From Deinandra increscens subsp. villosa (Eukaryota > Streptophyta > Magnoliopsida > Asterales > Asteraceae), in the NCBI GenBank assembly GCA_039602395.1, contig JBCNJP010000010.1:91854000-91917999 (forward strand): a stretch of DNA of 64,000 nt, written 5' to 3'. A program made the translations under genes and the position numbers. Position 1 is the stretch's first letter; each line of letters starts with the position of its first letter. The notes beneath the pieces are model-generated. The model was not told the DNA's origin, ran no database searches, and saw nothing but the letters and a program-made list of their open reading frames with translations. This document shows, one piece after another, positions 9,699 to 20,446 of the stretch.

Positions 9699-11602
9699 AT
9701 GAGTTCAGTGGTTGAAGAAAATAATTTGGTTGAGAACAAGGATGATTTCGCCGCTGAAGTTGACAATACTGAGATATGCCCCAATCCTACTTGTGCTCGT
9801 ATAATTCCTGGACTTAGGCAAATTTGTAAAAATTACCAGATAGAATTATTTGAGATAAAATGCGAAAGGAGTTCATTCAAGGGTAGATGGCAAAAGAATG
9901 AGGAGAAAGTAAAAGCTCAGAAACGAGACATTGAGAAATATCAGAAGCTAGCAACGGAGAAGACTATCTTATATGATCGGGCTAGGATTGAGATATCTGA
10001 GCTTACACAGAAATTAACTGAACTGCAACAAAAATTTGATGAGCTGCAGGTCAAGTATGATTGAAATCAGGAAAGAAACAAAAGAATGCTCGATGCTGGA
10101 AAGGAATTGTCACATGCTGTTGTGACTGGTCAAGTTGGGAAAGACACATCTGGGTTTGGGTCAGAGAAAACTGATAAATCTTTGGCAATGAACAACATCA
10201 TTCCTCCACCAGTTCCCAGAGACATTATAGGAATACTTCGTAGTGAGGAACAGGTTGAACGAACCAAGTCTGATTATAAAGAAGCTGCTCCTCCTATTGA
10301 TAGTGTCTTGGTTGGAACTACACCATTGACTCAAGAGGAAATAGACAACGAGGCAAACATGACATATGGTGAAGGGAGAATAGAGGACGTATCAAGAGAT
10401 GATGCTGAGTGCCAGGAGTATAACAGATGTCACAACTCTAAGTCTGATGAGGCTGGGATAGAGTTGAAACCATACCCTGAAATTGAAACCCCATACTTCA
10501 AGGTAATTGACAAAGTTAAAAGGGAAAAGGTGATCTTGACGACACGGCCTGAGGGGAAGATCTTTTTGACATCTGGATCAATGTTTGATCAAGAACCAGA
10601 TGTAGGATATGAATTACCGTCCTTCTCCTCCAAGTTCAAAGGCATAACCGATGGAGTGATAAGCGAACCTAAAGTTGAGAGGCCAAAGATCACCATCAAG
10701 CATCCAAGCGTGAAACCAACAGCTGGAGTGAAGAATGAAAAACTCAAGGGAGTAGCTGTGTCTCCCATTTCCTCAATTGGATCATGCAGTTGCTGTTGTA
10801 ATTGCAAGAATGGTGCTTCAACGTCAAAGAATCAAGGAAGCATAAAGACAGTAAAGACAGGTTCGACACAGGCTTCGACAAACCAGCAGAAAGTCAAATC
10901 TGAAGCTGCAGTCAAAGCAAAGAAGCAGACACAAGGCAAACCAGCTCCATATCAGCCACCAAAGACAAATGGGTACACGTCTGACTTCTATCTAAAGAAG
11001 CAGACTTGTTTTAATTGTGGCATCGCTGGTCATATTGCTAGAAACTGTCTTTATCGCCCCTATGAACCCTATTTTCCGAAAAGTCAAAGGGTTTCATCTC
11101 AGGAGTCTGTAAAGTCTAAGCCCATGAAGGTGGAAAAACCTAAGGCAATGAAGACTGTTACTCCTAAGGTTAAACCCTCTGATCAACATTGGGGTGCTGC
11201 CAAAGCTGAAAGAAAATCTTTAAATCAAAACAACAGCTTTCCAAGTTACCAAAATTTCCAAAAACAGGTGAAGAAACCATTTTCAAAACAAACAAAGTCT
11301 GAAAAACCCAGGTTTCCCCTCCCAAGGTAACTAAAACTGTTTTAAAAAATGATTCTAAAATGCAGAAGGTTGAAATACCTAAAGTCACAACTCAAAAGGT
11401 GACTAAAACAAAAACTGTTTTGAAAAGTGAATCTAAAACGAAGAAGGTTGAAATACCTAAGGTCACAACACCAAAGGTGACTAAAACAAATGTTAAATCA
11501 CCTGGAACTTGGAAACCAAAAATCAAGGCAGTTCCATCCCAACTTCCTGATTTTTCAAAGGGGATGTTCTTACAAGAAATTTCATTCATTGATTCCTCAT
11601 GA
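9699..11602 (+). pseudogene. Gag-extension ORF with zinc knuckle, element 2
   Basis: Two ORFs (9699-10064 and 10086-11330) share one frame and are split only by a TGA at 10062-10064. A frameshift near 11305 joins a third segment ending at 11602. The N-terminal part contains EICPNPTCARIIPGLRQICK and a heptad-rich coiled coil, matching the region after the Gag knuckle of element 1. Around 11008-11049 is a CCHC knuckle, CFNCGIAGHIARNC, followed by LYRPYEPYFPK. The C-terminal part has a Lys/Thr-rich repeat (KVEIPKVTTxKVTKT) present two to three times. There is no capsid domain. It may be an RNA-binding accessory protein retained by a non-autonomous element; that is inference. Confidence 0.8.
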
Positions 11603-14093
11603 TTACCCAGAAAAACAATGGCCTGGGTACTATTGGCTAACTAATCTCTCACTCTGTGCAGGAACGATCAAGGAGGATTATCACTAACGTTTTTATTACT
11701 AATTTGTTTGTTGATAATTGATTGTTCCAGGCACAGTTTAGGAGACGTATCTTCATGTCATGTCAAGTAATCTATAAATGGAAGGTATGTCTCATTGAGA
11801 GGTAAAAGGTCAAAATCAGCATGAAAGGTACTGTTCTTAACTTGGTTGTTTGAATGATGAGGCAGCAAAGGGTCTTTTGAGTCAAACCTATTTCATTAAA
11901 GTGTCAATTAAGTTGTTGATTGATTATGTGTTTGACTTCAAATGCAATGAAGTGTGCATGTCATGAAACCCAATTTTCTAAAATTTTCAAATCAATACTT
12001 TGAAAGTTAGCTTGGCCAGATATCTTCAAAATTTTGTGTTTTGTTCTTTTAAGTGTGTTTTATTTATTATTTAAAAAAAATAAATAAACTGAAAAATGAT
12101 GCTCACAAGATTGTGACATTAAAAATCAAAAAGCAAGAGGAAGAAATGTAAAGATGAAGAAAACGTTGACCCCTCAAAAATAGTGTGCTTTTCAATTTTT
12201 AATAGTTTGTGTCTTGTTACTGAGAAGTTTAAGGGAAGTAAAATGAATGTCCGAGTTGGAGATGGCTAACACGCGTAAGGCGGAAGTGAAAGGCAAGCTC
12301 CACGGTGATATGCTCGGTAGGCTCGACCTAAACTTATGACCTTCAATGAAAGTGTAGTGAACTTAAAAGATATATATGTTTAGTTGCCCATCCCAGGTTG
12401 CATGGTTTAAAAGACTGACTCCCGACAAAAATGGGTTGAGAGTGGTAATTACCTAGTATTCACTCTCTCACACGCCATGTCTCTGCTGTCATGACTACAC
12501 CACATAATAAAAAGAAAAGAAAAAGAAATGAAGAAGAAATGAAAAAGAAATTAAAAAAAAATGAAAAAGAAAATGAAAAATAATCACTCAGTTGGTCTTC
12601 TTTGCGTGCTTAGCAGTCGACCTGATCACCAACTGATGGTTAATGAAATAAATGGTAGTCATAACGGTGTTGCATGGTTCCTCAAGCTGGGGGTTTATGA
12701 ATCCTCAATAAACTCTGAGGTTGGGTAGGTTTTGCTGTGTACGCTTGGGTATGGGGACAATTAAACATGACGGTAATATTGTACTATATTAAGCATGACG
12801 CATTCGGTTGGGATTAAACGGGTTTGAGTTTAAAGCGGACAAACATACCGGCAATCACCTGGACTAGTTGAGTAACTGAAGCTGAAAAGGGTTCCTCGGT
12901 CAGATTCATACGGTTTGATCCCTTATAAACTTTCTCATGTTTGGTTTGGTAAGTATTTGTTTAGTTTATATCTTTCGTGTGTGAGTCGTTAAGTTCTTTT
13001 TGGTGTGTTTTCGTCTTGGCCAAGTTGATTTGAGAAGTCAAAATGTGTTTTTCATGGGTTTTAATGCATGACAATATGCCCCCGACAGATCTTGACAAAT
13101 TTTTAGGGGAAGGAGTATGGGATAATAAGTATTATCCGAAGGGAACTCGAGGATGATACTTATTATCTAATGGAAAAGACTTCCTCCGTCAGATCTTGAC
13201 AAATTTTTAGGGGAAGGAGAGGGGATAATAAGTATTATTCGAAGGTAACTCGAGGATGATACTTATTATCTAATGAAAAGACTTCCATAATACATAGTAT
13301 CCGAAGGGAACTCGAGGATAATATGCATTATCTCAGGGGAAGTCCTTAGCTGAAGGGAAGTTATCAGCTAAGGGGAAGTCTTTAGAGGTCTTGGGTTCAG
13401 GGGAAGTTCTATAGAAAACCCGTAATCTATATTAGGGTTTTTGGTTAAAATAATGTTAATTTGAATCAACTGAACAGATGATAATTACCTTCTAACCCAA
13501 AGACCAGTCATCAAATGTCTGGTGGAGTATATTTTTTCAAATGTGTGTCAGACAGGTTGATGATAGAAAGATGCTGCTACTGCTCAAAGTTAAAGAACCA
13601 GCCGGACAAGACTTCCATCTGGAAAAGCAACTGTTCAGGGGAAGTTATTGGTGTCTTTACAAGTTTTCAAAAGCCTCAAAAGAGCTTCAAAGATGATGTT
13701 CACATGTTTAGGGGAAGCTGAAGACTTCAAGTCTCGTTGAAGAAAATGATACAGAGAGCAGTCAGAGTTCATGAAGTTTGAAGTTCAATAATCAAGTTCT
13801 TCACAGTTAGAGGTTTTTCAAAATTTAACCTCTAATTGTTTTGGAGATTCAAGACAGTTACCGAAGATTCAGCAAGAACCAGTTCTTTCAAAAGAAGCAA
13901 GTCAATGAGAGTCCTCCATTTCATTAACTTGTTCATTTCAAGAAGTTCAAGCTGATGCTAATCAAGAGGAAGGCCTAAGTGCCCGTCATGAAACTCACTG
14001 AAGATTTATGCGGAAAGAATCTTCATCAACATCTTTGCCAGCCAGTCAAGAAGAAGACTTTCAAAGATCGAAGACATTTAATATCACAAGCCT
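11603..14093 (+). other. Non-coding 3' region of element 2 with repeated PPT-like motifs
   Basis: No convincing ORF is seen. At 13083-13290 a block of about 103 bp (beginning CAGATCTTGACAAATTTTTA) is present twice. The purine motif AGGGGAAG occurs about seven times between 13100 and 13720, each resembling the real PPT at 14094. An A-rich stretch lies at 12500-12585. Multiple PPT-like motifs before the 3' LTR have been described in plant Sirevirus copia elements, which this may resemble. Confidence 0.75.
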
Positions 14094-14103
14094 AGGGGAA
14101 GAT
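14094..14103 (+). promoter_or_regulatory. Polypurine tract of element 2
   Basis: AGGGGAAGAT directly abuts the TGTAGAGG start of the 3' LTR. It primes plus-strand DNA synthesis. The same sequence context (CCTAGGGGAAGATTG) abuts the LTR of element B at 37441-37455 on the minus strand. Confidence 0.85.
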
Positions 14104-14572
14104 TGTAGAGGCTAGATTATGAGGCTTGTAATATTAAATATGTTGGGCTGGGCTTAGAGGGTTTCATTAGTTTAGTAGACTAGTTTGGTTATTGTATGTA
14201 GGCTAGTTTATGGTTGGGCTTGAGTTTACTATTGGGTTTATGACTCAAGAAGCCCAATAGTAAACCCATTAGGGTGCCTATATAAACCCCTCTAGACCTC
14301 CTTATTTGGGGTTGTTGGTTTACGATTAAGAGAGGAGCAGCCCAAGGTGTTTACGATCAAAAGAAATTACGATCGTAAACCCAAGAGTGAGAGGAGTTTA
14401 CGATTACAAGTTTTGTACTCGACAAGTTTTCTTGTGTGCAAAGATCAAGTTTTTATTGTTTATATCATCGTATTCTTGCATTCTCTTCATCTTTCTTCTT
14501 GAATCAATCACTTACGAGGATTCCGCACTCGTTTGTGATATCAATATCATGTTTCGGGAGATTTTCTGGACC
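14104..14572 (+). repeat. 3' LTR of element 2, end trimmed
   Basis: It is very similar to 8501-8966 (TGTAGAGGCTAGATTATGAG start) but stops at GGACC, missing the terminal CTACA. The next sequence (AAAAAGGAGAAGAAG) shows no duplication of the left flank (GTAAC). Confidence 0.92.
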
Positions 14573-14769
14573 AAAAAGGAGAAGAAGTGGCCGAAGAAAA
14601 ATCAGGCTCGTGGGGCCAAAAAGGAGAGAAGCACGTGAAGAATACAAGTGCTGCAAACCTCAACATGTGCCCTTACTGATGACTATTATAAAATTACACA
14701 ATAACTTAAAATCTGCTCACAGTAAAGCATTTGTATGAACCATTAGAGACTCCTCGTCTCCATGGTTTT

Positions 14770-14925
14770 CACAATAACTTAGAATTTGCTCGCAGGAGAT
14801 ACAGAGTGCAATCTTTCCCTGCACAAGAAAAAATTACCAAATCTGAGAGGAAAATTTCAATTGAATTTCAGTGGTGAAGATGATAACTTACCGTTTTCCA
14901 TATACGGATGATGCCAATTCCACAT
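14770..14925 (-). pseudogene. Remnant of CACTA PB1-like gene, exon 1 and start of exon 2
   Basis: Exon 1 (14892-14925) encodes MWNWHHPYMEN and ends in phase 1 at a GTAAG donor (complement of 14887-14891). The acceptor GTGCAG leads to exon 2 from 14818 reading GKDCTLYLL, then a stop. The same start (MW...), phase-1 intron and first residues after the intron (G-D-E-D-F) are seen in the CACTA1 gene at 50356-50891, which supports homology even though the PB1-like domain itself is lost here. Confidence 0.6.
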
Positions 14926-15347
14926 TTTTTGATGGCGATGATGGACGAAAAACAGAGAGAGAAAGACTGGGAGAAAAGGGTCATGGTGGTGATGATGATG
15001 AAAACTGATACAGAGATAATTAGGTATATATCGATACTCGAGGGGCGTGGTAGATGGAGATTTGAAAGATAAAGTAAATTAAGAAGTAAATAAAATAGTA
15101 ATGATTACAAGCGCCGTCCACTGTTGGTATTCTTTTAGCCACCTAAAAGTAATATACCGTGACCATTTGTCATAATTTGTCACGCAACCAATGTTTAATA
15201 TGAGTGGCCATATCACAAGATAATCAAACATGATAAACATATATTATAACCATCATATATTCAATTATAACTACTAATATCATAACTAAATAAACATATA
15301 AAATATTGTTCTTAATTTGTTCATAATTAAATATAAGCATCCATTAA

Positions 15348-15773
15348 TTAATAATCCGGATCACTGCAATCTTCGGATATGTATGATCCTGAACTTGCAT
15401 CGTCATCATCATGATCATCATCATCATCTTCTTCATCTTCTTCATCTTCTTCATCTTCTTCATCTTCTTCATCTTCTTCATCTTCTTCATCTTCTTGATC
15501 ATCTTCTTCATCTTCTTCATCTTCTTCATCTTCTTCGGATTTACATTCATTGAATTTTGTATCAAGGACACGGAATAATTCCGTTGCCTCAACAAAGTAG
15601 GCAAAACAATCAGGAATCTTCTGCACATGGAGTTGCCTCAGGATGTTCTCATCGTTGTGTTTAATCACAGATTTGTGGGACTTGAAGGATATTCTTCTCC
15701 TGTTACTGTAAACCAAAAAAATACGGTTATTCTTCACATACCAGTAATTAAGGGAGCGTTGATTATCGGCCAT
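15348..15773 (-). CDS. Unrecognised small protein with long Glu/Asp tail, CACTA-borne
   Basis: The most likely start is the ATG at 15771-15773 (MADNQRSLNYWYVKNN), because the longer upstream frame runs into terminal repeat DNA. The product is about 141 residues. The N-terminal 80 residues are basic and hydrophobic (IFLVYSNRRRISF, HVQKIPDCFAYFVEATELF). The C-terminus is a nearly pure Glu/Asp tract encoded by a TTC-TTC-ATC type trinucleotide repeat (15405-15535), ending SEDCSDPDY. I recognise no family. It occupies the place where CACTA1 carries its PB1-like genes, whose C-termini are also acidic and Ser-rich, so it may be a diverged relative. Confidence 0.5.
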   Translation of the reverse strand: MADNQRSLNYWYVKNNRIFLVYSNRRRISFKSHKSVIKHNDENILRQLHVQKIPDCFAYFVEATELFRVLDTKFNECKSEEDEEDEEDEEDDQEDEEDEEDEEDEEDEEDEEDEEDDDDDHDDDDASSGSYISEDCSDPDY

Positions 15774-15959
15774 TTGATACCAGAATTGGTGTAAACGAAT
15801 TGGTGTAGAGAATTTGAGATCAACAAAGGGATGGCGGTAAAGGAAAATAACAATGATGATGATATATAGAGTAGCAGATTTTAAACCGCTCGAATTAGTA
15901 AAATTGAAAAAAAAACGCGTTGTTTTAGAGGGAAACAAATTGTCACTTTTTCGCCACGC

Positions 15960-16579
15960 GTTTAATATTTTACCGTGACCGTAATATTGATTTTTGTCAC
16001 TCACAACCTACCATTTAGTCACGGTTAATATATGTGGCCATAGGTAATAGATTTTTGTCACTCACAACCTACTATTTAGTCACACAACCTAATTACAGTG
16101 GCCATATGTACTAGCTTTTAATCACATAACTAAGTAAAAAGCGTGGCCATTGCTCAATTTAGCCACACATAAAATATACTAAATAGTCTTGTTTTCTTTT
16201 AATTTACTAAGTAATAAAATCTACTTTTCTGTCACACAACATTATTTAAGCGTGGCCATACATTCCTTTTTGGTCACACGAATTAAAAATCATAAAAATT
16301 CCATGGCCGTTTGGTGCATTTCGCCACTTTTTTTTTAAGCGTGACAAATAAGTGCCACATGTTTTTATAAAACAGTGGCTAAAGCCACTGCACCTGATTG
16401 TTGTTGTGACATAAACAAAAAAATACGTGGTTAAAAGGGTCCAAAGGCTAAATATTTAGCCACGGGTACAAAATATGTGTGGCTAAAACTAGTATTTCTT
16501 ACCTTTGGCCATGTTTTTTATAAAACAGTGGCTATGCGTTTAAAAAAAACCGTGGCCAAAGCCACTTTTTGACGTAGTG
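15960..16579. repeat. CACTA subterminal repeats and terminal inverted repeat
   Basis: There are many copies of GTGGCCA, TGGCCAC, AGCCAC and GTCAC in both orientations, ending with GACGTAGTG at 16571-16579. The block is similar over its length to 51050-51612. These are likely TNPA-type binding sites plus the TIR. Confidence 0.8.
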
Positions 16580-17339
16580 ACAAAAGCTCATAAAAATAAC
16601 TAGTTAAAGTCAAGTAAAATTGTGGTACTTGTTTTTTACATTTTAGAGATTGGGACTCTTATTTTTGGTAGAACCTTTTGTGGTTTGTATTTCGATACCG
16701 TAATTAATTAAGTTTAAAGTTTGTTTTATACTTTTTTTAATGTTTGTTCAAGCTATTTATAAAAAAAGACTAAACATGAACAAAAAAGAAGTTGAAAAAA
16801 AAATAACTAAAATATGAAGAAAAAAAAACTTACTAGAAGAGCAAAAGAAAAAAAAGGCATGCTTGCAATGTATATGATTTGGAATAAATGGATATATATG
16901 CGATTGACGATATTTGAGTAATTAAAGGTAAAATAGTCATTCTATAATTTATTTTTTATAAAAAACTATGTAAGGGGATATATGAAATTGAAATTTTATA
17001 TTGTTATATATACAACTTTTAAAGTTTCTAAAGAGACACGCAATTGCCCTTATAACATATCAAAGTTCTATAAATTATCATGTCCAAAATATTATTATTT
17101 TCGAATTATAAAGGCTAATTGGATGATTTATTGGGATCAGATTATTATTACTTGTGTTGTTAAAAAAAATACTACTACTTGTAAATGGAACTAGGTTGAG
17201 AACTTTTTGTGCGTTGCGGTGGGCGTGGTTCTGAACATGAAAAGAATTGGTGTGCGTTGCGTCGGTAAAAATCCATGATGTATCATTGTAAAGTCCAATA
17301 TGAATAAAGGAAAAATATTAGAAAAAAGAGAGCATAAAC
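16580..17339. other. AT-rich spacer without recognisable gene
   Basis: Only short, low-complexity frames are present. The last 85-120 bases before the gypsy insertion (from about 17220, TGTGCGTTGCG...) resemble 27258-27360 right of the element, so the host site contained a short duplication before or around the insertion. Confidence 0.6.
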
Positions 17340-19899
17340 TGTGACATCCGGGAATTTCAAGGTTAACTTCCGTTAGACAATTCCGTTAGTTACGTTATAA
17401 GTGTCAACTTAGTAACTAATGCTTAACTAGGCCGAATACGTCCACGACCTTTGGTTGATCACCGAACCCGTCCATATGTGTTATGTGTTTAATTATTTAT
17501 TGTCATTATGTGCAATGTGATTTAAATACATGATTTAGTATTGTGAATAGCGTGACAATTCATGAATCGTGCTTATCTTGCTTAGAATGTAAAATTGACC
17601 ACTTTTGGTTACCAGCGAAACTACCGGGCGAAACTATAATGTCGCCCGGCAGTCAGACTGTTGGCTCACACGTGATCAGAGCCAGTTTCGCTTGGCCAGC
17701 GAAACTGCCAGCGAAACTAGCCCCTGATATATATATTTTATAAAACCCTAGAAGCCTCATTCTTGCACCTTTTCTCCAAAAACACACACACTCTCCTGAA
17801 ACTTCTGGACCAGCTGATTCCAGCTAAGAACCACCAAGAATCAGCCATCATCTCTGAGTTGGTGAAGATCATCCATCGATCCTAGAATCAACCGTGAGTC
17901 CCATGAACCATTTCTATGTGTTTTCTATGTGTTTTCTTCATAAAGCATGACCTAGATCTCCATAGAATCGTTAGTATGCTTCTGAGATAATGTTTAGGGA
18001 TGCTAGATCTGTCATAAAGTCTGCAACTTTACGTTTGAAATCCATCCATAATGAAGATTTATGCCATTTTAGTCATTTTAGGTTTAAAATGTGTTTTTGG
18101 TGATTTGATGATGAATATCCATGTTTAAGGTGTTAAAACTTGCTGTCTATGATGTTGGTAAATGATTATGCATGCTAAATATTGAATCACATGAAGTATG
18201 GAAGCTGTTAGGTTGATTTTTAGGCTGATTTGTGAGTTTTTCGCGACCAGCGACACTGCGTGTTCTCTGGGCGAAACTGTATAGCGAAATTATGTACATC
18301 TCCTTCAGGCGACACTATACAGCGAAACTGTAGTGTCGCCAGTGAACGAAACTACCGAGCGAAATTCCCTGAACGAAAGTTCAAACCAGTTTCGGGCGAA
18401 ACTAGGCTAGCGAAACTGTGCCAACAGTTTCGAGCGAAACTAGCCTAGCGAAACTGTGTCATCGGGTATTGCCTAGCGAAAGTGCTGCCCGTGCACACAG
18501 CGAAACTGCCTAGCGAATTTACTGACTAGCGAAACTGTGACCAGACCTAAACCCAAACTTGTGCAACTTATTTGAATGTTATGCTATGACTTACATGATT
18601 ATGCTATGATGAAACATGCTATGATTTCTGTAATATGTGAACCCTTGTTTATGATCAACCATCGGTGTCGTGTGTCGTTATGTCGTGTCGTAGTTCCAAC
18701 GTGCTATGTTATGGGCCATAGTGACGATAAGTTAATGATTAGACACAAAACTAATACTTAAGACCTAAACGTGTTCATAGGTCTTCGTTAAGCAATATTT
18801 GGATTAATTAGCAAGTGTAGCTGAGCAACCTAAGGTGAGTTTCACTAACCCTTTAATTGTGAGCCCGTTTGGGACACAACGAATGAACTTAACGAAAAAC
18901 AACGCTGACATTTTGAGGTATTACCAAATGGGATACCTGTTATGGAAGTTGGAGTGTTTTATGGGGAGCACTTGCAACTGTCCATCCTTGGGGTTTCAAT
19001 TGAAATCCGGAAACGACCATTTTGACACTTAAACTCTTTTTAGGATTTCAAATGAAATCCAGAATAAACATTTTTAATATGACTAGTGTAGGTTAAAGTC
19101 TAAACCAAATGATATCACATGATTTCTAAGGATGCCTTAAAAACTTAAAAGTCCTCAATTTAGTACTGTTGATCTGAGAAGCGAGGGGATGTTGGGTAGA
19201 TCTACTGAGGGTTTGACAAACCCTGCTCCGCGGTACACAAATGTGTAACCAACCGGTTGGAGGCCGAACGGAGTTCAATATCAGCCTGTTTTAGTTGTGG
19301 GCCTCCCAAAAGGGACACAACTGGAGGCACCAACCATCGGCAAATGCCGAACTCTGTTACGTCAGCTTTCAGCCCTAGTACGACTTCCTTAGTGCATGGA
19401 AACCGGATTAGCTACCCGCGATATCGGTTGACCGCTTTAACTTTTACTTAACTAGTGCATATTCGGTAATTCAACACTTGGCAATGTTTTGCAAATCTAT
19501 TACTTATTTATATGTTGATGAATACGATTATGAGACCGGGCCAATGCATGTCATGCCCACCGTGAACTCACCAACCGTTAGGTTGACACTTGTGTGGTTT
19601 TCACTTTTGCAGATCGTTGAAGAGTATCCACTGGAGGTTGGCATGGCACAAGAAGATACTTACTTTTATTTTAAACTAAATTCGGGAATTTAACGACAAT
19701 TTATGTTTTGTAATTAAAGCACGTGGTTAGTGCTGAGAGACTTATGTTTTTATTCCGCTGCGTATTTTAAACTGTTGTATTTATGAACATTGGACTTAAC
19801 TCTGATTCGTTTAGTATTTGTAACTAATGGTTGTGGTCCTGGTTTGTTCGCACCCCTTAACGGTATAAACTCCGTTAGTGGTTATTTGGGGGTGTGACA
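17340..19899 (+). repeat. 5' LTR of the gypsy element
   Basis: It is 2,560 bp, TGTGACATCC...GTGTGACA, ending immediately before the PBS region. It contains a cluster of GCGAAACT words (17615-17715 and 18240-18540). Short ORFs inside it recur unchanged in the 3' LTR and are not taken as genes. Confidence 0.95.
18240..18545 (+). repeat. GCGAAACT word cluster in the gypsy LTR
   Basis: AGCGAAACTG and variants (GGCGAAACT, GAGCGAAACT, AGCGACACT) occur about fifteen times in 300 bp, with some complements (AGTTTCG). A smaller cluster lies at 17615-17715. The 3' LTR has the same cluster at 25560-25870, with a 20-odd bp insertion containing CAACCATAGACC. The spacing is irregular. Confidence 0.85.
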
Positions 19900-19902
19900 G
19901 AT

Positions 19903-19915
19903 TGGTATCAGAGCC
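19903..19915 (+). promoter_or_regulatory. Primer binding site of the gypsy element
   Basis: TGGTATCAGAGCC lies three bases after the LTR end and is complementary to initiator tRNA-Met. The following 530 bases to the Gag start are a leader with no ORF I trust. Confidence 0.93.
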
Positions 19916-20446
19916 ATAAGTTGCAGAGAACTGGAATCATTTTGAAAAACGATTTGGAAACTGCAACTTGAAACCTTAGTTACAAACGAACCAACAAATT
20001 CCCAAAACAAAATTTTCACGTGCCAACCTGGGATACTCGCTCTGCTGTGTAAGTAAATACTTCATATGTATATATATCTATATAAATATATATATAGACC
20101 GTGTCTAGGTAGTCTAACGGAAAACCTTAGGAAAATTTTCACACACGAATACGAAACGCGAACGCTAATACGCACACTACTTCGGGGGAAAGCGACAACG
20201 AAACGATGCTGCACGCTACGTCCTGATTTCTACTACGATGACTACGCCGACGGTGACTTTTATGGGGAAAGCCGACTTTCGACGATAGCTACTTACGACT
20301 TACGACGTTCTCCGACGACGCCTCAATTTTGCACGAAAATTTTCTGGACTAATAGTGGGATAACGGGAAATTGTTAATATACATATTATGGGATATGTAT
20401 AGAGTATAACTATGATTGAACACTGGCTACTTTAACTGTCCAGAAA

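Larger units (their letters stand above)
8501..14572 (+). mobile_element. Non-autonomous LTR retrotransposon, element 2 (gag extension only)
   Basis: Two similar LTRs (8501-8966 and 14104-14572) flank a PBS (8969-8981), a word-repeat leader, a broken ORF for only the Gag coiled-coil and second-zinc-knuckle region (9699-11602), 2.5 kb of non-coding sequence, and a PPT (14094-14103). No capsid, protease, integrase or RT is present, so mobilisation would need proteins from a relative such as element 1. The 3' LTR lacks the last few bases (CTACA is missing after GGACC) and no TSD matches the left flank, so the right end was trimmed by a deletion or recombination. The similarity to element 1 in the LTR start and second knuckle indicates a derivative of that lineage. 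Confidence 0.9.
14573..16579 (-). mobile_element. Right-end fragment of a CACTA element, same family as CACTA1
   Basis: It ends in ACTTTTTGACGTAGTG at 16579, the complement of the CACTACGTCAAAAAGTGGC terminus. The preceding 600 bp is full of GTGGCCA/TGGCCAC subterminal motifs closely matching 51020-51612 of CACTA1. Inside are the first exon of a PB1-gene relative (14892-14925, minus) and an acidic ORF (15348-15773, minus). The left part is missing; the TNP2 remnant and tandem array left of element 2 probably belong to the same element. Confidence 0.8.

Noticed and set aside
15317..15553. Plus-strand ORF rich in His and Leu
   Set aside because: It is the antisense of the Glu/Asp repeat of the 15348-15773 ORF; low-complexity artefact.
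16982..17194. 70-residue plus-strand ORF
   Set aside because: AT-rich spacer, no domain, no coding context.
18260..19693. Several 60-70 residue ORFs in the gypsy LTR
   Set aside because: The same frames recur at 25905-27022 simply because the LTRs are duplicated; no domain and no coding bias.
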